Below the pieces are notes generated by a model that saw only the letters and a list, made by a program, of their open reading frames with translations, was not told the DNA's origin and searched no databases. A DNA stretch of 64,000 nt from RUG14871 sp045539425 (GTDB lineage Bacteria; Bacillota_I; Bacilli_A; Erysipelotrichales; Erysipelotrichaceae), in the NCBI GenBank assembly GCA_045539425.1, contig JAZQFH010000036.1, positions 62,001 through 126,000 on the forward strand, written 5' to 3'. Position numbers and translations under genes: made by a program. Below are positions 7,767 to 16,442 of this stretch, piece after piece (positions within the stretch are counted from its first letter, which is position 1; each line of letters opens with the position of its first letter).

Positions 7767-9698
7767 TTACACTAACGGGAAGCGCAGGATTGCCTTGAAG
7801 AGATCGCCGTCAATCGCCAGATCCAGCTTTCCCTTCTGCAGTTCCGCCAGGCTTCTGGCAATGGATAACCCGAGACCGTTTCCGTCCGTGTTCCGCGATT
7901 CATCTCCCCGCACAAAGCGTTCCATCAGCTCATCCGGTGAGATATCCAGGGAATCCCGGGAGGTGTTCTTAAAGGTGAAGACTGCGTATTTATCCTGCCT
8001 TTCCAGTGTGAGATACACTCTGGTGTTCTCCTGGGCATACTTGCAGATATTATTCATCAGGTTATCAAAGACCCGCCACATCCGTCTGCCATCCGCCTTG
8101 ATCGTCAAAGTCTCTTCCGGCATCTTTGTCACAAGCGTCAGCCCGGCATTCTTCAGTTTGTCTTCATATTCCCCGCTTGCCTGTGAGACAAAGACGGAAG
8201 CGTCACAGTTTTCCATAACGACATCCAGGTTACCCGTGGAAGCCTTGGAAGCCTCTACCAGATCTTCAATCAGCCGCTTCAGGCGGTTTCCCTGTCGCAA
8301 GAGTACTTCGGAATACTCTTTGATTTTCTCATTCTCGCACTCTTCTTTTCCAATCAGATCCGCATAGTTGATGATGGATGTCAGAGGTGTCTTGATGTCA
8401 TGCGAGACATTGGTGATCAGTTCTGTCTTCATCCGCTCGCTCTTTGTCTGCTTCGCCACAGCCAGATTCATGCCGGTGGCGATGCTGTTGAGGTTTTCCC
8501 CATGCTTCTTAAAGTCCCAGAGCAGTTTGGAAGTGTCCGTCTTGTAATTGAGGTTGCCGCTGGCCAGTGCCTGCCCGCTCTGCTGCAGTTTGCGCAGATT
8601 GACCGCCAACAGCAGAATCAGAGGAATCAGCACCAGCTTTTCCAGAAACCAGACCGTTAACAGCTCCGCCCGTTCATTATGATAATTCCCCAGGACGAGG
8701 AATTCCGCAAAGGAGAGAACTCCCACCGCAATGACGGTCTTTGTGATCAAAGGCAGATTGCCGGCGGTATAACGGATCATCTCCCACACCTTACGGAGTT
8801 TTCTTCCAAACCATTTCACAATATTCCATGCCCAGCGGAAGCAGTGCATGATAAGAGAATTTTGAAAGAGACTGTGATTCTGAAGCCGTACGGAGAGTGA
8901 CATGCTTAAACCGAGGAAGACCTCATAGAGGATACCGCCTCCCGCAACAAGCAGGATGACTGCCGGCAGAAATGACGTCGATGAGACGATCATGACCCAC
9001 AAAGCTGTCACAAACAGGAATCCGGCCAGCAGGATATCAAACGGAATCATGTGGAACATGCCCGGATGCAGCTCTTCATCCTGCGGCCGTCTTCCCGCCA
9101 CCCGCCATAAGGCAACATAGGAAACAAGCAGAATCAAAGCCGAGAGGATGCCGATCGGATAGATCGCAAAGCGCAGGGCATAGATCAATTGGAATGCCGT
9201 CACCGTGACTGCGACATAATCAAGATGCACCAGTGGTTCTTTGATGATATAGTCTGCCGAGAAATTGCGTTTGAAATACTCATCGGAAACGGTTCCGTAC
9301 GTCCAGTCCGCCAGATTGCCGTACTGATCCTCAAAGGCACTGAGGTCCAAATGATAGACATGCTGCTTTGAGGCATTCTTCGCATACTCATCGGAAACGA
9401 TGATCTCCCTGCCGTTTTCCGAAATGCGGAAGATCAGATTGCTGCGGGAGGAATCGTAGTGCATTGCCTCCGTGATCTCTTTGTTTTTGTAAAGATGATC
9501 CCAGATGATCTGCCGCGCTTCCGAGAACACCGGTGATCGGGCGGCACGCTCCATGCCTTCTTCATACGTGCTGCTGTAAACATCTTCATCCAGATTGTAG
9601 ATTGCAGCTAAGCCGCTGCCGATCAGACTGACAACGGATAATGTACATAAAACAAACAGGATTACCTTGCCGGTAAAACTGCGGAAAAACTTTTTCAT
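7767..9698 (-). CDS. Membrane sensor histidine kinase
   Basis: A 643-residue HisKA-type kinase. An N-terminal membrane anchor and an extracytoplasmic region of roughly 150 residues precede several further membrane helices (about residues 165-360). A HAMP-like linker is followed by the H box (VSHDIKTPLTS, phospho-acceptor His433), the N box (NNICKYAQ) and the G boxes (GNGLGLSIARSLAELQKG). It overlaps its response regulator by four bases (ATGA). The large multi-helix sensor resembles those of cell-envelope stress or VanS-like kinases, but the signal is unknown. The cognate targets probably include the GT2 operon. Confidence 0.93.
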   Translation of the reverse strand: MKKFFRSFTGKVILFVLCTLSVVSLIGSGLAAIYNLDEDVYSSTYEEGMERAARSPVFSEARQIIWDHLYKNKEITEAMHYDSSRSNLIFRISENGREIIVSDEYAKNASKQHVYHLDLSAFEDQYGNLADWTYGTVSDEYFKRNFSADYIIKEPLVHLDYVAVTVTAFQLIYALRFAIYPIGILSALILLVSYVALWRVAGRRPQDEELHPGMFHMIPFDILLAGFLFVTALWVMIVSSTSFLPAVILLVAGGGILYEVFLGLSMSLSVRLQNHSLFQNSLIMHCFRWAWNIVKWFGRKLRKVWEMIRYTAGNLPLITKTVIAVGVLSFAEFLVLGNYHNERAELLTVWFLEKLVLIPLILLLAVNLRKLQQSGQALASGNLNYKTDTSKLLWDFKKHGENLNSIATGMNLAVAKQTKSERMKTELITNVSHDIKTPLTSIINYADLIGKEECENEKIKEYSEVLLRQGNRLKRLIEDLVEASKASTGNLDVVMENCDASVFVSQASGEYEDKLKNAGLTLVTKMPEETLTIKADGRRMWRVFDNLMNNICKYAQENTRVYLTLERQDKYAVFTFKNTSRDSLDISPDELMERFVRGDESRNTDGNGLGLSIARSLAELQKGKLDLAIDGDLFKAILRFPLV

Positions 9699-10393
9699 TC
9701 TCCACGCCCCTTTTCTAACTTGTATCCCTGACCGAATACCACTTTGATATAGCGCGGTTCGGCCGGATTGATTTCTATTTTCTCTCTTAAATGACGGATA
9801 TGGACCGCTACGGTGTTATCCACGCCCAGCGGACGCTCCTTCCAGACCTGCTGATAGATCTCCTTCGGAGAGAAGACCTTTCCCGGAGATGCGAGGAACA
9901 GCTTGAGAATCTCATATTCCGTCGGCGTCAGAGCTACCGCTTCCCCGTCCACGCTCACGCTTTTATCCAGATCGTTCATCTCGATTCCGCCGACCGTATA
10001 GGTTTCGCTGGATACGACTCCGCTGCCGAACTTCATGTAGCGCCTGAGCTGTGACTTCACCCGGGCCGATACTTCCAGAGGATTAAACGGCTTGGTAATA
10101 TAGTCATCCGCTCCGATATTCAGCCCCAGAATCTTATCCGCATCTTCGCTCTTCGCGCTTAAAAGAATGATGGGCAGGTTGCTGATCTGGCGGATCCTGC
10201 TTAGTGCGGTAATTCCGTCCATTAAAGGCATCATGATATCCAAAAGTAACAGATGGATCTCTTCCTTCTCAATCAGATCCAGCGCTTCCCTTCCGTTATA
10301 CGCCTCATAGATCTTATAGTCCGGATCGGACAGATAAATTTTCAGGGCATTGACGATATCTTTCTCATCGTCGCAAATCAGGATGTTATACAT
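9695..10393 (-). CDS. OmpR/PhoB family response regulator
   Basis: A 232-residue regulator with a receiver domain (residues 1-~115; acidic pocket CDDE at 7-10, phospho-acceptor Asp52 in LLDIMMP, Lys in TKPF) and a C-terminal winged-helix domain (ALTPTEYEILKLFLASPGKVFS, then DNTVAVHIRHLREKIE). The start at 10393 follows GTAGGAGATAG. It is first in the operon with the kinase. Its promoter carries a repeated TCTTAA element also found at the GT2 promoter, suggesting autoregulation. Confidence 0.95.
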   Translation of the reverse strand: MYNILICDDEKDIVNALKIYLSDPDYKIYEAYNGREALDLIEKEEIHLLLLDIMMPLMDGITALSRIRQISNLPIILLSAKSEDADKILGLNIGADDYITKPFNPLEVSARVKSQLRRYMKFGSGVVSSETYTVGGIEMNDLDKSVSVDGEAVALTPTEYEILKLFLASPGKVFSPKEIYQQVWKERPLGVDNTVAVHIRHLREKIEINPAEPRYIKVVFGQGYKLEKGRGE

Positions 10394-10414
10394 GGCTCTA
10401 TCTCCTACAAGCCT

Positions 10415-10473
10415 ATTATAATACAGGGCTCTTTTAAGAAGAAATGAGGGAAATTCTTAAGAATTGATGAAGA
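10415..10473 (-). promoter_or_regulatory. Predicted autoregulated promoter of the two-component operon
   Basis: Minus-strand order: CTTCAT, four bases, TCTTAAG, sixteen bases, TCTTAA, thirteen bases, TATAAT (-10 at 10415-10420). The distal copy lies in a perfect 14-bp palindrome at 10452-10465. The spacing is identical to that at 7651-7708, and the -35 is poor, as expected when a PhoB-like activator supplies the contact. Confidence 0.65.
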
Positions 10474-10501
10474 AAAGGACGGAACCTTTCGTACCGTCCT
10501 T
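10471..10501 (-). terminator. Terminator after the beta-helix lipoprotein gene
   Basis: An 8-bp stem (10475-10482 with 10494-10501), followed on the minus strand by TTCTTC. The T-run is imperfect. Confidence 0.6.
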
Positions 10502-10519
10502 ATCTTACTCATATATTTC

Positions 10520-12112
10520 CTACGGACGTCCGTGGCCTCCGCCGCCAAATCCGCCCATATTGCCTCCCGGCATTGTCTGACCGCTCATGTCACCGCCCGG
10601 CATCATGCCTCCCATGCCGCCCATACCGCCCATCATCTGATTGCTCATCTGGGTTACCTGGGAGCCGTTGACTGTTACCGTACCGCCGTTGATCTGGCCC
10701 TGTCCGTCATAATCGAACGGGGACTGGGCAGTAATTGTGACGTTGCCACCGTTGATGATGATATTACCGTTGGAATCCAGTGCATCCGTGTCGCCCTGGC
10801 CCATATTCACCGTGATATCACCGCCGTTGATTTCAATGACCGGTGTAACACCGCTTACTTTTTGTGCCGCATTGATACCGTCATCACTTGCCGTAATGTC
10901 TACCGTGCCGTCATTGATGATGATCTGGGTAGCCTCTAATCCTTCATGCGCGCTGATGGTGATTGTGCCGTTATTTACTGTTAAGAGATAATCGGCATGG
11001 ATCGCGTCATCGCCGCTGGAGAGATTCAGTGTTCCACCATTGATGGTTACCGTATTGTTGGAATGAACGGAATCGTCCGTGGAGTTGACTGTGATCTCAC
11101 CGTTATTGATGGTGATGCTGTTTTCCGCCTTGATTCCCTTGGCAGATGCTTCAGAAGAGTCATCACCGTAGAACCAGTTGGAAGAAGCGGAAGTATAGGT
11201 AGCTCCGTCTGCCGTAGTGATATCCAGAGTGCCGCCATCCACGATCACATCCGTTGCGGCATTGATGCCGTCATCTTCCGCATCGATCGTGATGCTTCCG
11301 CCGCTGATGTAGACATATCCTCTGCCTTCATCCGTGTCATTGGTGCTCTTGATTCCATCGCTGCCGGCATTCAGTGTCAATGTACCGCCGCCGATTTTCA
11401 CGCAGTCCTTACCGCTTAAGGCGGAGGAGGTGCTGTTCACCGTGATCGTTCCGTTTGTGACGATGAGATCATCCTTGGAAACGATGCCGTGGGCATAGTT
11501 GCCGTTGACGACTAATGTACCGGAGCCGTTGATGGCAAGATCCGCTTTGGAGAAGATGCAGCCATCCACACCGGAATCATCCGTACCGACATTATATGTC
11601 GAACCGTCAGATAACGTGTTTGTTGTTCCCTTATCCAGAGAGAGGAATACCTTATCCGCTTCGACGATGTAGATGCAGGCATAGTCGGAAGAGTTGATTG
11701 TCGCATTGCTTAAGACGATCTGGACTTTTTCCGAATCCGTTACGTTGACTTCCACATGTCCGTTCAGTGTGCCTGTGAGGTAGTACGTACCTTCCTGCGT
11801 AATGGTAAGTACACCGTTCTCATACGCAGCCCCGCTGCCTTCCACCGTGACGGAATCACCGTTCATCGTGACGACCGTGGACTCTGCCAGGTTATAGGAG
11901 GCATCCGTATCCCGGTTAGTGAAGCCGTATTCTTCCGAAGATACGACCGATGCGACATCTTCCACCGTGACATCTTCATAAGTGTTCTGATTCACTGTTT
12001 CCGTCTCTTGAACGGAGGATGTCTCTTCACTGGTATTTGTGGTTTCTTTTGTATTTGCGCAGCCGGTAAGCAGTAAGAGCGCTGCTGTTAATGTAATGAG
12101 TGCTTTTTTCAT
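10520..12112 (-). CDS. Carbohydrate-binding beta-helix lipoprotein (Cthe_2159-like)
   Basis: A 530-residue predicted lipoprotein with signal peptide and lipobox LLTGC (lipidated Cys18). A Thr/Ser/Glu-rich linker follows, then a long repetitive region (about residues 95-480) with recurrent INGGTLTI / VNNGTITI-type rungs ending in Asp-rich turns such as SSGDDAIH and AEDDGINA. This is the pattern of a right-handed beta-helix and of the Cthe_2159 carbohydrate-binding family (DUF4353). The C-terminus is unusual: roughly 45 residues of Met/Gly repeats ending in a Gly-Gly-His tract. It overlaps the DUF4956 gene by four bases (ATGA) and ends an operon with the VTC protein. It is probably on the outer face of the membrane; calcium or polyanion binding is possible but not shown. 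Confidence 0.85.
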   Translation of the reverse strand: MKKALITLTAALLLLTGCANTKETTNTSEETSSVQETETVNQNTYEDVTVEDVASVVSSEEYGFTNRDTDASYNLAESTVVTMNGDSVTVEGSGAAYENGVLTITQEGTYYLTGTLNGHVEVNVTDSEKVQIVLSNATINSSDYACIYIVEADKVFLSLDKGTTNTLSDGSTYNVGTDDSGVDGCIFSKADLAINGSGTLVVNGNYAHGIVSKDDLIVTNGTITVNSTSSALSGKDCVKIGGGTLTLNAGSDGIKSTNDTDEGRGYVYISGGSITIDAEDDGINAATDVIVDGGTLDITTADGATYTSASSNWFYGDDSSEASAKGIKAENSITINNGEITVNSTDDSVHSNNTVTINGGTLNLSSGDDAIHADYLLTVNNGTITISAHEGLEATQIIINDGTVDITASDDGINAAQKVSGVTPVIEINGGDITVNMGQGDTDALDSNGNIIINGGNVTITAQSPFDYDGQGQINGGTVTVNGSQVTQMSNQMMGGMGGMGGMMPGGDMSGQTMPGGNMGGFGGGGHGRP

Positions 12113-12774
12113 AATTCGTCATTCCCTTCCGTATTTTCCATTAAGCTGATTTCCAGATTTCCGTTACGGATCCGTAACTCATCCATAAACTGTTTCATGT
12201 TCGCTCCGCGTTTCATCTCCACACGGTAGACTAAGCGGAACAGACTTCCCATATTGGTTGTTTTCACGCTGACCATTTCATGGTAGCTTAAGTATTTTTC
12301 AAAGACTTCATCAAAGACATCCGTGAAATTCAATGATTCCGGGATGGTGATGCGTAACTGCTGAGTACGTTCCTCCTTGAGCGGAATGCTCATGATCACG
12401 ATGAGTACCAGAGATACGATCAGTGCGAATACCAGTGCCACACCGATATAACCTGCTGCACAGGCAACACCGCATGTCATGGCCAGAAAGATCAGTACCA
12501 TGTCCTTGGCTTTTCCCGGAGCACTTCTGAAACGTACCAGGGAGAAAGCTCCGCTGATGGCAATGCCCGTACCGATGTTGCCGTTTACCATTAGGACAAT
12601 GGTTTCCACGATGACCGGTAAGAGGACCAGTGCTACCACAAAGCTCTTGCTGGCACGGTTTCTGTAGTTTGCCGCCAGGGCAGTTACCGTGCCGCTGAGA
12701 AAGGCTGCCAGTGTGATAATCGCATATGTCGCAAAGCTGAGATTGGATGTATCAATTGCTGTAAAGATGTTCAT
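12109..12774 (-). CDS. DUF4956 membrane protein
   Basis: A 221-residue protein with about four to five membrane helices in the first half and a soluble C-terminal domain. The loop SGAFSLVRFRSAPGKAKDM is the conserved signature of DUF4956. Two in-frame ATGs compete; the one at 12774 is about ten bases after AGGGGG, while the one at 12783 is too close. The start lies inside the end of the VTC gene (23-bp overlap), and the stop overlaps the lipoprotein start. DUF4956 proteins are commonly encoded beside VTC-type polymerases, perhaps as membrane partners; the function is not established from this sequence. Confidence 0.88.
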   Translation of the reverse strand: MNIFTAIDTSNLSFATYAIITLAAFLSGTVTALAANYRNRASKSFVVALVLLPVIVETIVLMVNGNIGTGIAISGAFSLVRFRSAPGKAKDMVLIFLAMTCGVACAAGYIGVALVFALIVSLVLIVIMSIPLKEERTQQLRITIPESLNFTDVFDEVFEKYLSYHEMVSVKTTNMGSLFRLVYRVEMKRGANMKQFMDELRIRNGNLEISLMENTEGNDEL

Positions 12775-13468
12775 AGTTTTCATTCCCCCTGATTCTGTTA
12801 TTGTAGACCGTACCATACTTTGAGAAGCTGGTCGGATAGATTTTGAGTTCATCCAGGATCTGTGCCAGCCAGAGCGGCAGGTATCCCGGGTTTTTGAGTT
12901 CGAGCAGGACCTGATCATTGGAGAGGATGCTTTCTCCGTCCATTCCGTCCTGCATGTTCAGATCATCCAGCCGGTAGCGCGGATTTCTGTCAAAAGTGAT
13001 GCGGATCTCCGGATCACTCTTCAGGAAATAGGCGCTGCGGTCGTACATGATCAGTACTTTCGGTTCGATATGATCGTAATGACTCATGCCGTAATCGATT
13101 TCCTTCATGATCTGTGTCTGATTCGGCAGCTGGTGCCTGTAGAGATAATTCATTGCCTGCCGGTATGTCATGGCAACTCTTCTCTTGTAAACAATTCCGT
13201 TGTATTTCTTTTTGACTTCCAGAAATACCATGGAGCTGTCGGATGGAACCCCGTAGCTTCTCAGACGGTATTTTTCCTTGTAGCCGATCGCATCAATGGA
13301 GTTGCGGATCAGTGTGCTCTGTTCATTGTCCAGATACAGCGAGCATACCGTGCTGAAGGAATATTCATTCGTACCGAGATCGTCTTCCAGACGCTCCATC
13401 AAAGCCTTGTACTGTGCATTGGTCAGAAGATATTTCTTCTCGTATCTTTCAAAGATGTTTTCATCCAT
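12752..13468 (-). CDS. VTC-domain polyphosphate polymerase family protein
   Basis: A 238-residue single-domain protein of the VTC superfamily (tunnel fold of yeast Vtc4). It begins with ERYEKKYLL and shows the cationic tunnel motifs KEKYRLRSYG, VFLEVKKKYNGIVYKRR and ITFDRNPRYR, plus the late acidic LLELKNPGYLPLWL. The length matches bacterial stand-alone versions. Eukaryotic Vtc4 makes polyphosphate from ATP; bacterial relatives are annotated as polyphosphate polymerases, but their activity is less certain. The start at 13468 follows AAAGGAGGA. First gene of the VTC-DUF4956-lipoprotein operon. Confidence 0.88.
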   Translation of the reverse strand: MDENIFERYEKKYLLTNAQYKALMERLEDDLGTNEYSFSTVCSLYLDNEQSTLIRNSIDAIGYKEKYRLRSYGVPSDSSMVFLEVKKKYNGIVYKRRVAMTYRQAMNYLYRHQLPNQTQIMKEIDYGMSHYDHIEPKVLIMYDRSAYFLKSDPEIRITFDRNPRYRLDDLNMQDGMDGESILSNDQVLLELKNPGYLPLWLAQILDELKIYPTSFSKYGTVYNNRIRGNENYEHLYSN

Positions 13469-13504
13469 CGGGTGTTCCTCCTTTTCTTTGTATGCTCAAA
13501 GTAT

Positions 13505-13540
13505 AAAAAAGAAATCTGAACACTAAGTGAACAGATTTCC
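13505..13540 (-). terminator. Terminator of the DUF2974 gene
   Basis: GAAATCTG (13511-13518) pairs with CAGATTTC (13532-13539) around a 13-base loop. On the minus strand the stem is followed by six T. A candidate -10 (TATACT, minus strand, 13500-13505) for the VTC operon directly follows. Confidence 0.75.
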
Positions 13541-13575
13541 GGAAAATATGTGTTATTTTTATTTTTTTATAAACG

Positions 13576-14721
13576 TCAGGAATCCTGCGTTTTGGCCGTT
13601 TTTGAGGCAAACGGATTCGGCAGTTTGTCCCAGGCATCCCCGGCAATGATCTTTAAGAAATAGCCGAAGCCCTCTCCGAGCAGTTTCTTTTCCTCATCTT
13701 CCAGGGCATTGTATTTTTTGATCAGAGCATAGCCGACCTTGAAGGATTCCTTCCTTAACTGTGAGGTTGTCTGAAGACCGACTTCCTCCAGCATGTCGAA
13801 GATAATATTGAAGAAGCGGGCCTTCTCCTCATACGGAAGATCGGCAACCCACTCGTTAAACGCCTTATTTAATGTCAGAGAACTGCCGTGCAGCTTCTGG
13901 TCATAGACGAATTCCGTCCCCTTCACTTCCCAGCTGAATGCATCATGCTGGAAGAGCGACATGGTGTTGGAGTGAACGATGCTGTAGTCATCGATCTGTT
14001 CCAGGATCATTCCGATCACACTGGACTGCGGTACAAACGTACGGACCTTGTTTACCACGCGGAGATAGCCGTTGGATTCCGTCATCTCCTTCATTAAGCC
14101 CGGCCCGTCATTATTATATATATTCAGGATTCTTCCCTGCAGTGCCATCGGCAGAAAGCTTCCGGCATAGATGGCCAGATTTCCGCCCTTGGAATGCCCG
14201 CCAATCCGCAACATCACCTTTTCCCTGTGGATTGCGACATCGTGCAGATAATTCAGGGCCATATGCTGAGAAGGAATGGTATACATGAAGCTCAGGTTGA
14301 AGTCCTCTCTCCAGCCCACGACCGTGTTATCCGTCCCGCGGTAGGCAACATAGATCGTATCGTCTTCCAAACCGAAACACATCGCGCTGAACTGTTTGGC
14401 GCTCGGAACGTCAAACTGGGAGATGTAGCCGAAGAGTTTGTTGTTCTGATAGCGGACGGAAGACTGCATCTTCCGCATTAATACCAGCATGTCATTCGAA
14501 GAAAAGTAGCCGTCCTCTTCCTGCAGCTTATTGCGCTCCGAAACAAAGAATTCCTCTACGGCATCCTTCAGGGTGATCTCCTCTTCAAAGGAGGAAGAGA
14601 CGATTCCGTCCCAGATGGCATAAGCGAGCTGCGTATAGATCAGACTGTCAATTTCATTAAACGGTGCAACGGTATAGCTTAAATCGCCGCGCCAGTCTAC
14701 ATAATCCAGTATATTACTCAT
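13576..14721 (-). CDS. DUF2974 lipase-like alpha/beta hydrolase (Mbeg1-like)
   Basis: A 381-residue protein of the DUF2974/Mbeg1-like family. The central region carries VAYRGTDNTVVGWREDF and the nucleophile elbow G-H-S-K-G-G, followed by NLAIYAG, as in class 3-like lipases. There is no signal peptide, so it is probably cytosolic. Natural substrates of the family are not established. The start overlaps the end of mrnC by eight bases and follows GGAGATT, so it is the distal gene of the cysS-mrnC operon. Confidence 0.85.
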   Translation of the reverse strand: MSNILDYVDWRGDLSYTVAPFNEIDSLIYTQLAYAIWDGIVSSSFEEEITLKDAVEEFFVSERNKLQEEDGYFSSNDMLVLMRKMQSSVRYQNNKLFGYISQFDVPSAKQFSAMCFGLEDDTIYVAYRGTDNTVVGWREDFNLSFMYTIPSQHMALNYLHDVAIHREKVMLRIGGHSKGGNLAIYAGSFLPMALQGRILNIYNNDGPGLMKEMTESNGYLRVVNKVRTFVPQSSVIGMILEQIDDYSIVHSNTMSLFQHDAFSWEVKGTEFVYDQKLHGSSLTLNKAFNEWVADLPYEEKARFFNIIFDMLEEVGLQTTSQLRKESFKVGYALIKKYNALEDEEKKLLGEGFGYFLKIIAGDAWDKLPNPFASKTAKTQDS

Positions 14722-15091
14722 CCAAAATCTCCAGCATCCGCCCGAACATTTCCTCCAGGCGTTCTTTCTGCTCCGTCAGATACCAGTATCCCCACAGTGC
14801 TTCCAGCGCCGTGGCATAGCGGTAATCGATCACATTGGCATTTTTCGCACTGGAATGGCTCTTGAAGTTTCTTCCCCGGAGGTAGATCTCCTTTTCCTTT
14901 TCATTGAGCTCTTCCTCAATCGCATGAGCTACCTTCGCCTGCGAGGTCGCACTGACATAGTGCACCTGCAGCTGCTGCAGTTTCTTCAACTGCGTGATTC
15001 CCTTTTTCAGAAGATATTCACGCACCTGCAGTGTCATGCAGGCATCCCCGACAAAGGCCAGCTCTCCGCCATTCATCAGTTCATAATTCAT
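14714..15091 (-). CDS. mrnC: Mini-ribonuclease III
   Basis: A 125-residue RNase III-domain protein without a dsRNA-binding domain, the size of Bacillus MrnC. Catalytic acidic residues are visible in LAFVGDACM (residues ~11-19) and in ATALEALWGYWYL near residue 95. The family matures 23S rRNA ends. It directly follows cysS (stop and start adjoin), the same neighbourhood as in Bacillus. The SD-like AAAGG lies rather far upstream, so translation may be coupled to cysS. Confidence 0.93.
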   Translation of the reverse strand: MNYELMNGGELAFVGDACMTLQVREYLLKKGITQLKKLQQLQVHYVSATSQAKVAHAIEEELNEKEKEIYLRGRNFKSHSSAKNANVIDYRYATALEALWGYWYLTEQKERLEEMFGRMLEILDE

Positions 15092-16429
15092 TTACAGTAA
15101 GCCTTTCTCGCTCAGGCGGTTTCTGAATTCATCCGCTTTTGCGAAATCCTTTTCTTTTCTGGCAGCTTCCCAACCGTTAAAGAGTTCCTTGTCTTCCTCA
15201 CATAAGACAACCGGATCCACGATGACACCGAAGACCCAGAGCATCTTCTTTAAGGCATGATAGTTTGCGGCTACCTGAGCGTAGTCTACTTCTCTCTGAC
15301 GCAAAGACTGATTCAGCAGTTTCATCGCATCAAAGATGACTTTGAAGCCGTTTGGTGTATTCAGATCTTCCGAGCATGCGTCCACAAAGCTCTTGAAGAT
15401 TTCTTCATTCATTTCATTTCCATCCAGTGCATAACCATGTCTCTGCAGAGCGACTTCCGCCTGACGCAGTGCCGTCTCCACTTTGCCCAGTTCCGCCTTT
15501 GCGCTCTGAATGACTTCTTCCGTGATGTTCAGATTCGAGCGGTACTGTGTGGACAGCATCATCCAGCGCATGACATTGGCTCCGATGGCCTCAATCATAT
15601 CTTTCGCCCAGATGACGTTTCCAAGGGATTTGCTCATCTTGATGCCGTCAATATTGATCATGCCGTTATGGACCCAGTAGTTGGCTATCGGCGTCTGATA
15701 TAACGCTTCACTCTGGGCAATCTCATTTTCATGGTGCGGGAACTTCAGGTCCATGCCGCCACCGTGAATGTCGATCATATGGGAATTGAATTCCTTATTG
15801 ATCATGACGACGCATTCCGTATGCCAGCCCGGTCTTCCTTCGCCCCACGGTGTCTGCCATTTGATTCCCTTATCCGTTACTTTCCATAAGGCAAAGTCGA
15901 GCGGATTTTCCTTTTTGGAGTTCTCTTCAATACGGGCACCGACTTCCAGATCCTCGATCTTCTGGCCGGACAGCTTACCGTAGTCTTTCACTTTGGAAAC
16001 GCGGAAATAAACATCCCCGTCAACCTGGTAGGCATAGCCTTTTTCCATTAATTCCCCGATGAAGGCAATCATCTCGTCCATGGTGCGGGTGACACGCGGA
16101 GTCGCATCGAGTTTTTCCGTATTCAGGCTGTCACGCACTGCTTCATATGCCGCAATGTATTTCTCCGTGACGGCTTCTTCCGTCGTATTCTCCTCAATGG
16201 CACGGTTGATGATCTTGTCATCCACATCCGTATAGTTGCTGACATATTTCACCTTGTAGCCGCTGACTTCAAAGAGACGGCGCAGTGTATCAAAGACAAT
16301 GATCGGACGGGCATTGCCGATATGGATATAGTTGTAGACCGTCGGTCCGCAGACATACATGTTGACTTCATTTTCATGAAGCGGTTTGAATTCCTCGATT
16401 CTGTTGCTCATGGCATTATAGAGTTTCAT
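15092..16429 (-). CDS. cysS: Cysteinyl-tRNA synthetase
   Basis: A 445-residue class I synthetase of usual length. Visible motifs are YVCGPTVYNYIHIGNARP (zinc Cys27 and the HIGH-type HIGN), HTECVVM and HGGGMDLKFPHHENE (zinc and active-site His), and IKMSKSLGN (KMSKS loop). The start at 16429 follows GGGAGGACA; the ORF extension to 16474 lies in the terminator of the T-box leader. Expression should respond to uncharged tRNA-Cys through that leader. First of an operon with mrnC and the DUF2974 gene. Confidence 0.97.
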   Translation of the reverse strand: MKLYNAMSNRIEEFKPLHENEVNMYVCGPTVYNYIHIGNARPIIVFDTLRRLFEVSGYKVKYVSNYTDVDDKIINRAIEENTTEEAVTEKYIAAYEAVRDSLNTEKLDATPRVTRTMDEMIAFIGELMEKGYAYQVDGDVYFRVSKVKDYGKLSGQKIEDLEVGARIEENSKKENPLDFALWKVTDKGIKWQTPWGEGRPGWHTECVVMINKEFNSHMIDIHGGGMDLKFPHHENEIAQSEALYQTPIANYWVHNGMINIDGIKMSKSLGNVIWAKDMIEAIGANVMRWMMLSTQYRSNLNITEEVIQSAKAELGKVETALRQAEVALQRHGYALDGNEMNEEIFKSFVDACSEDLNTPNGFKVIFDAMKLLNQSLRQREVDYAQVAANYHALKKMLWVFGVIVDPVVLCEEDKELFNGWEAARKEKDFAKADEFRNRLSEKGLL

Positions 16430-16442
16430 AAAGTGTCCTCCC

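Noticed and set aside
10452..10465. Perfect 14-bp palindrome, considered as an integration or replication site
   Set aside because: It is better explained as part of the response-regulator site, because one half is shared with the GT2 promoter at the same spacing.
10520..12112. Regular short repeats, first considered as a CRISPR or tandem repeat
   Set aside because: The repeats vary in length and sequence and encode beta-helix rungs in one frame; they are a protein repeat.
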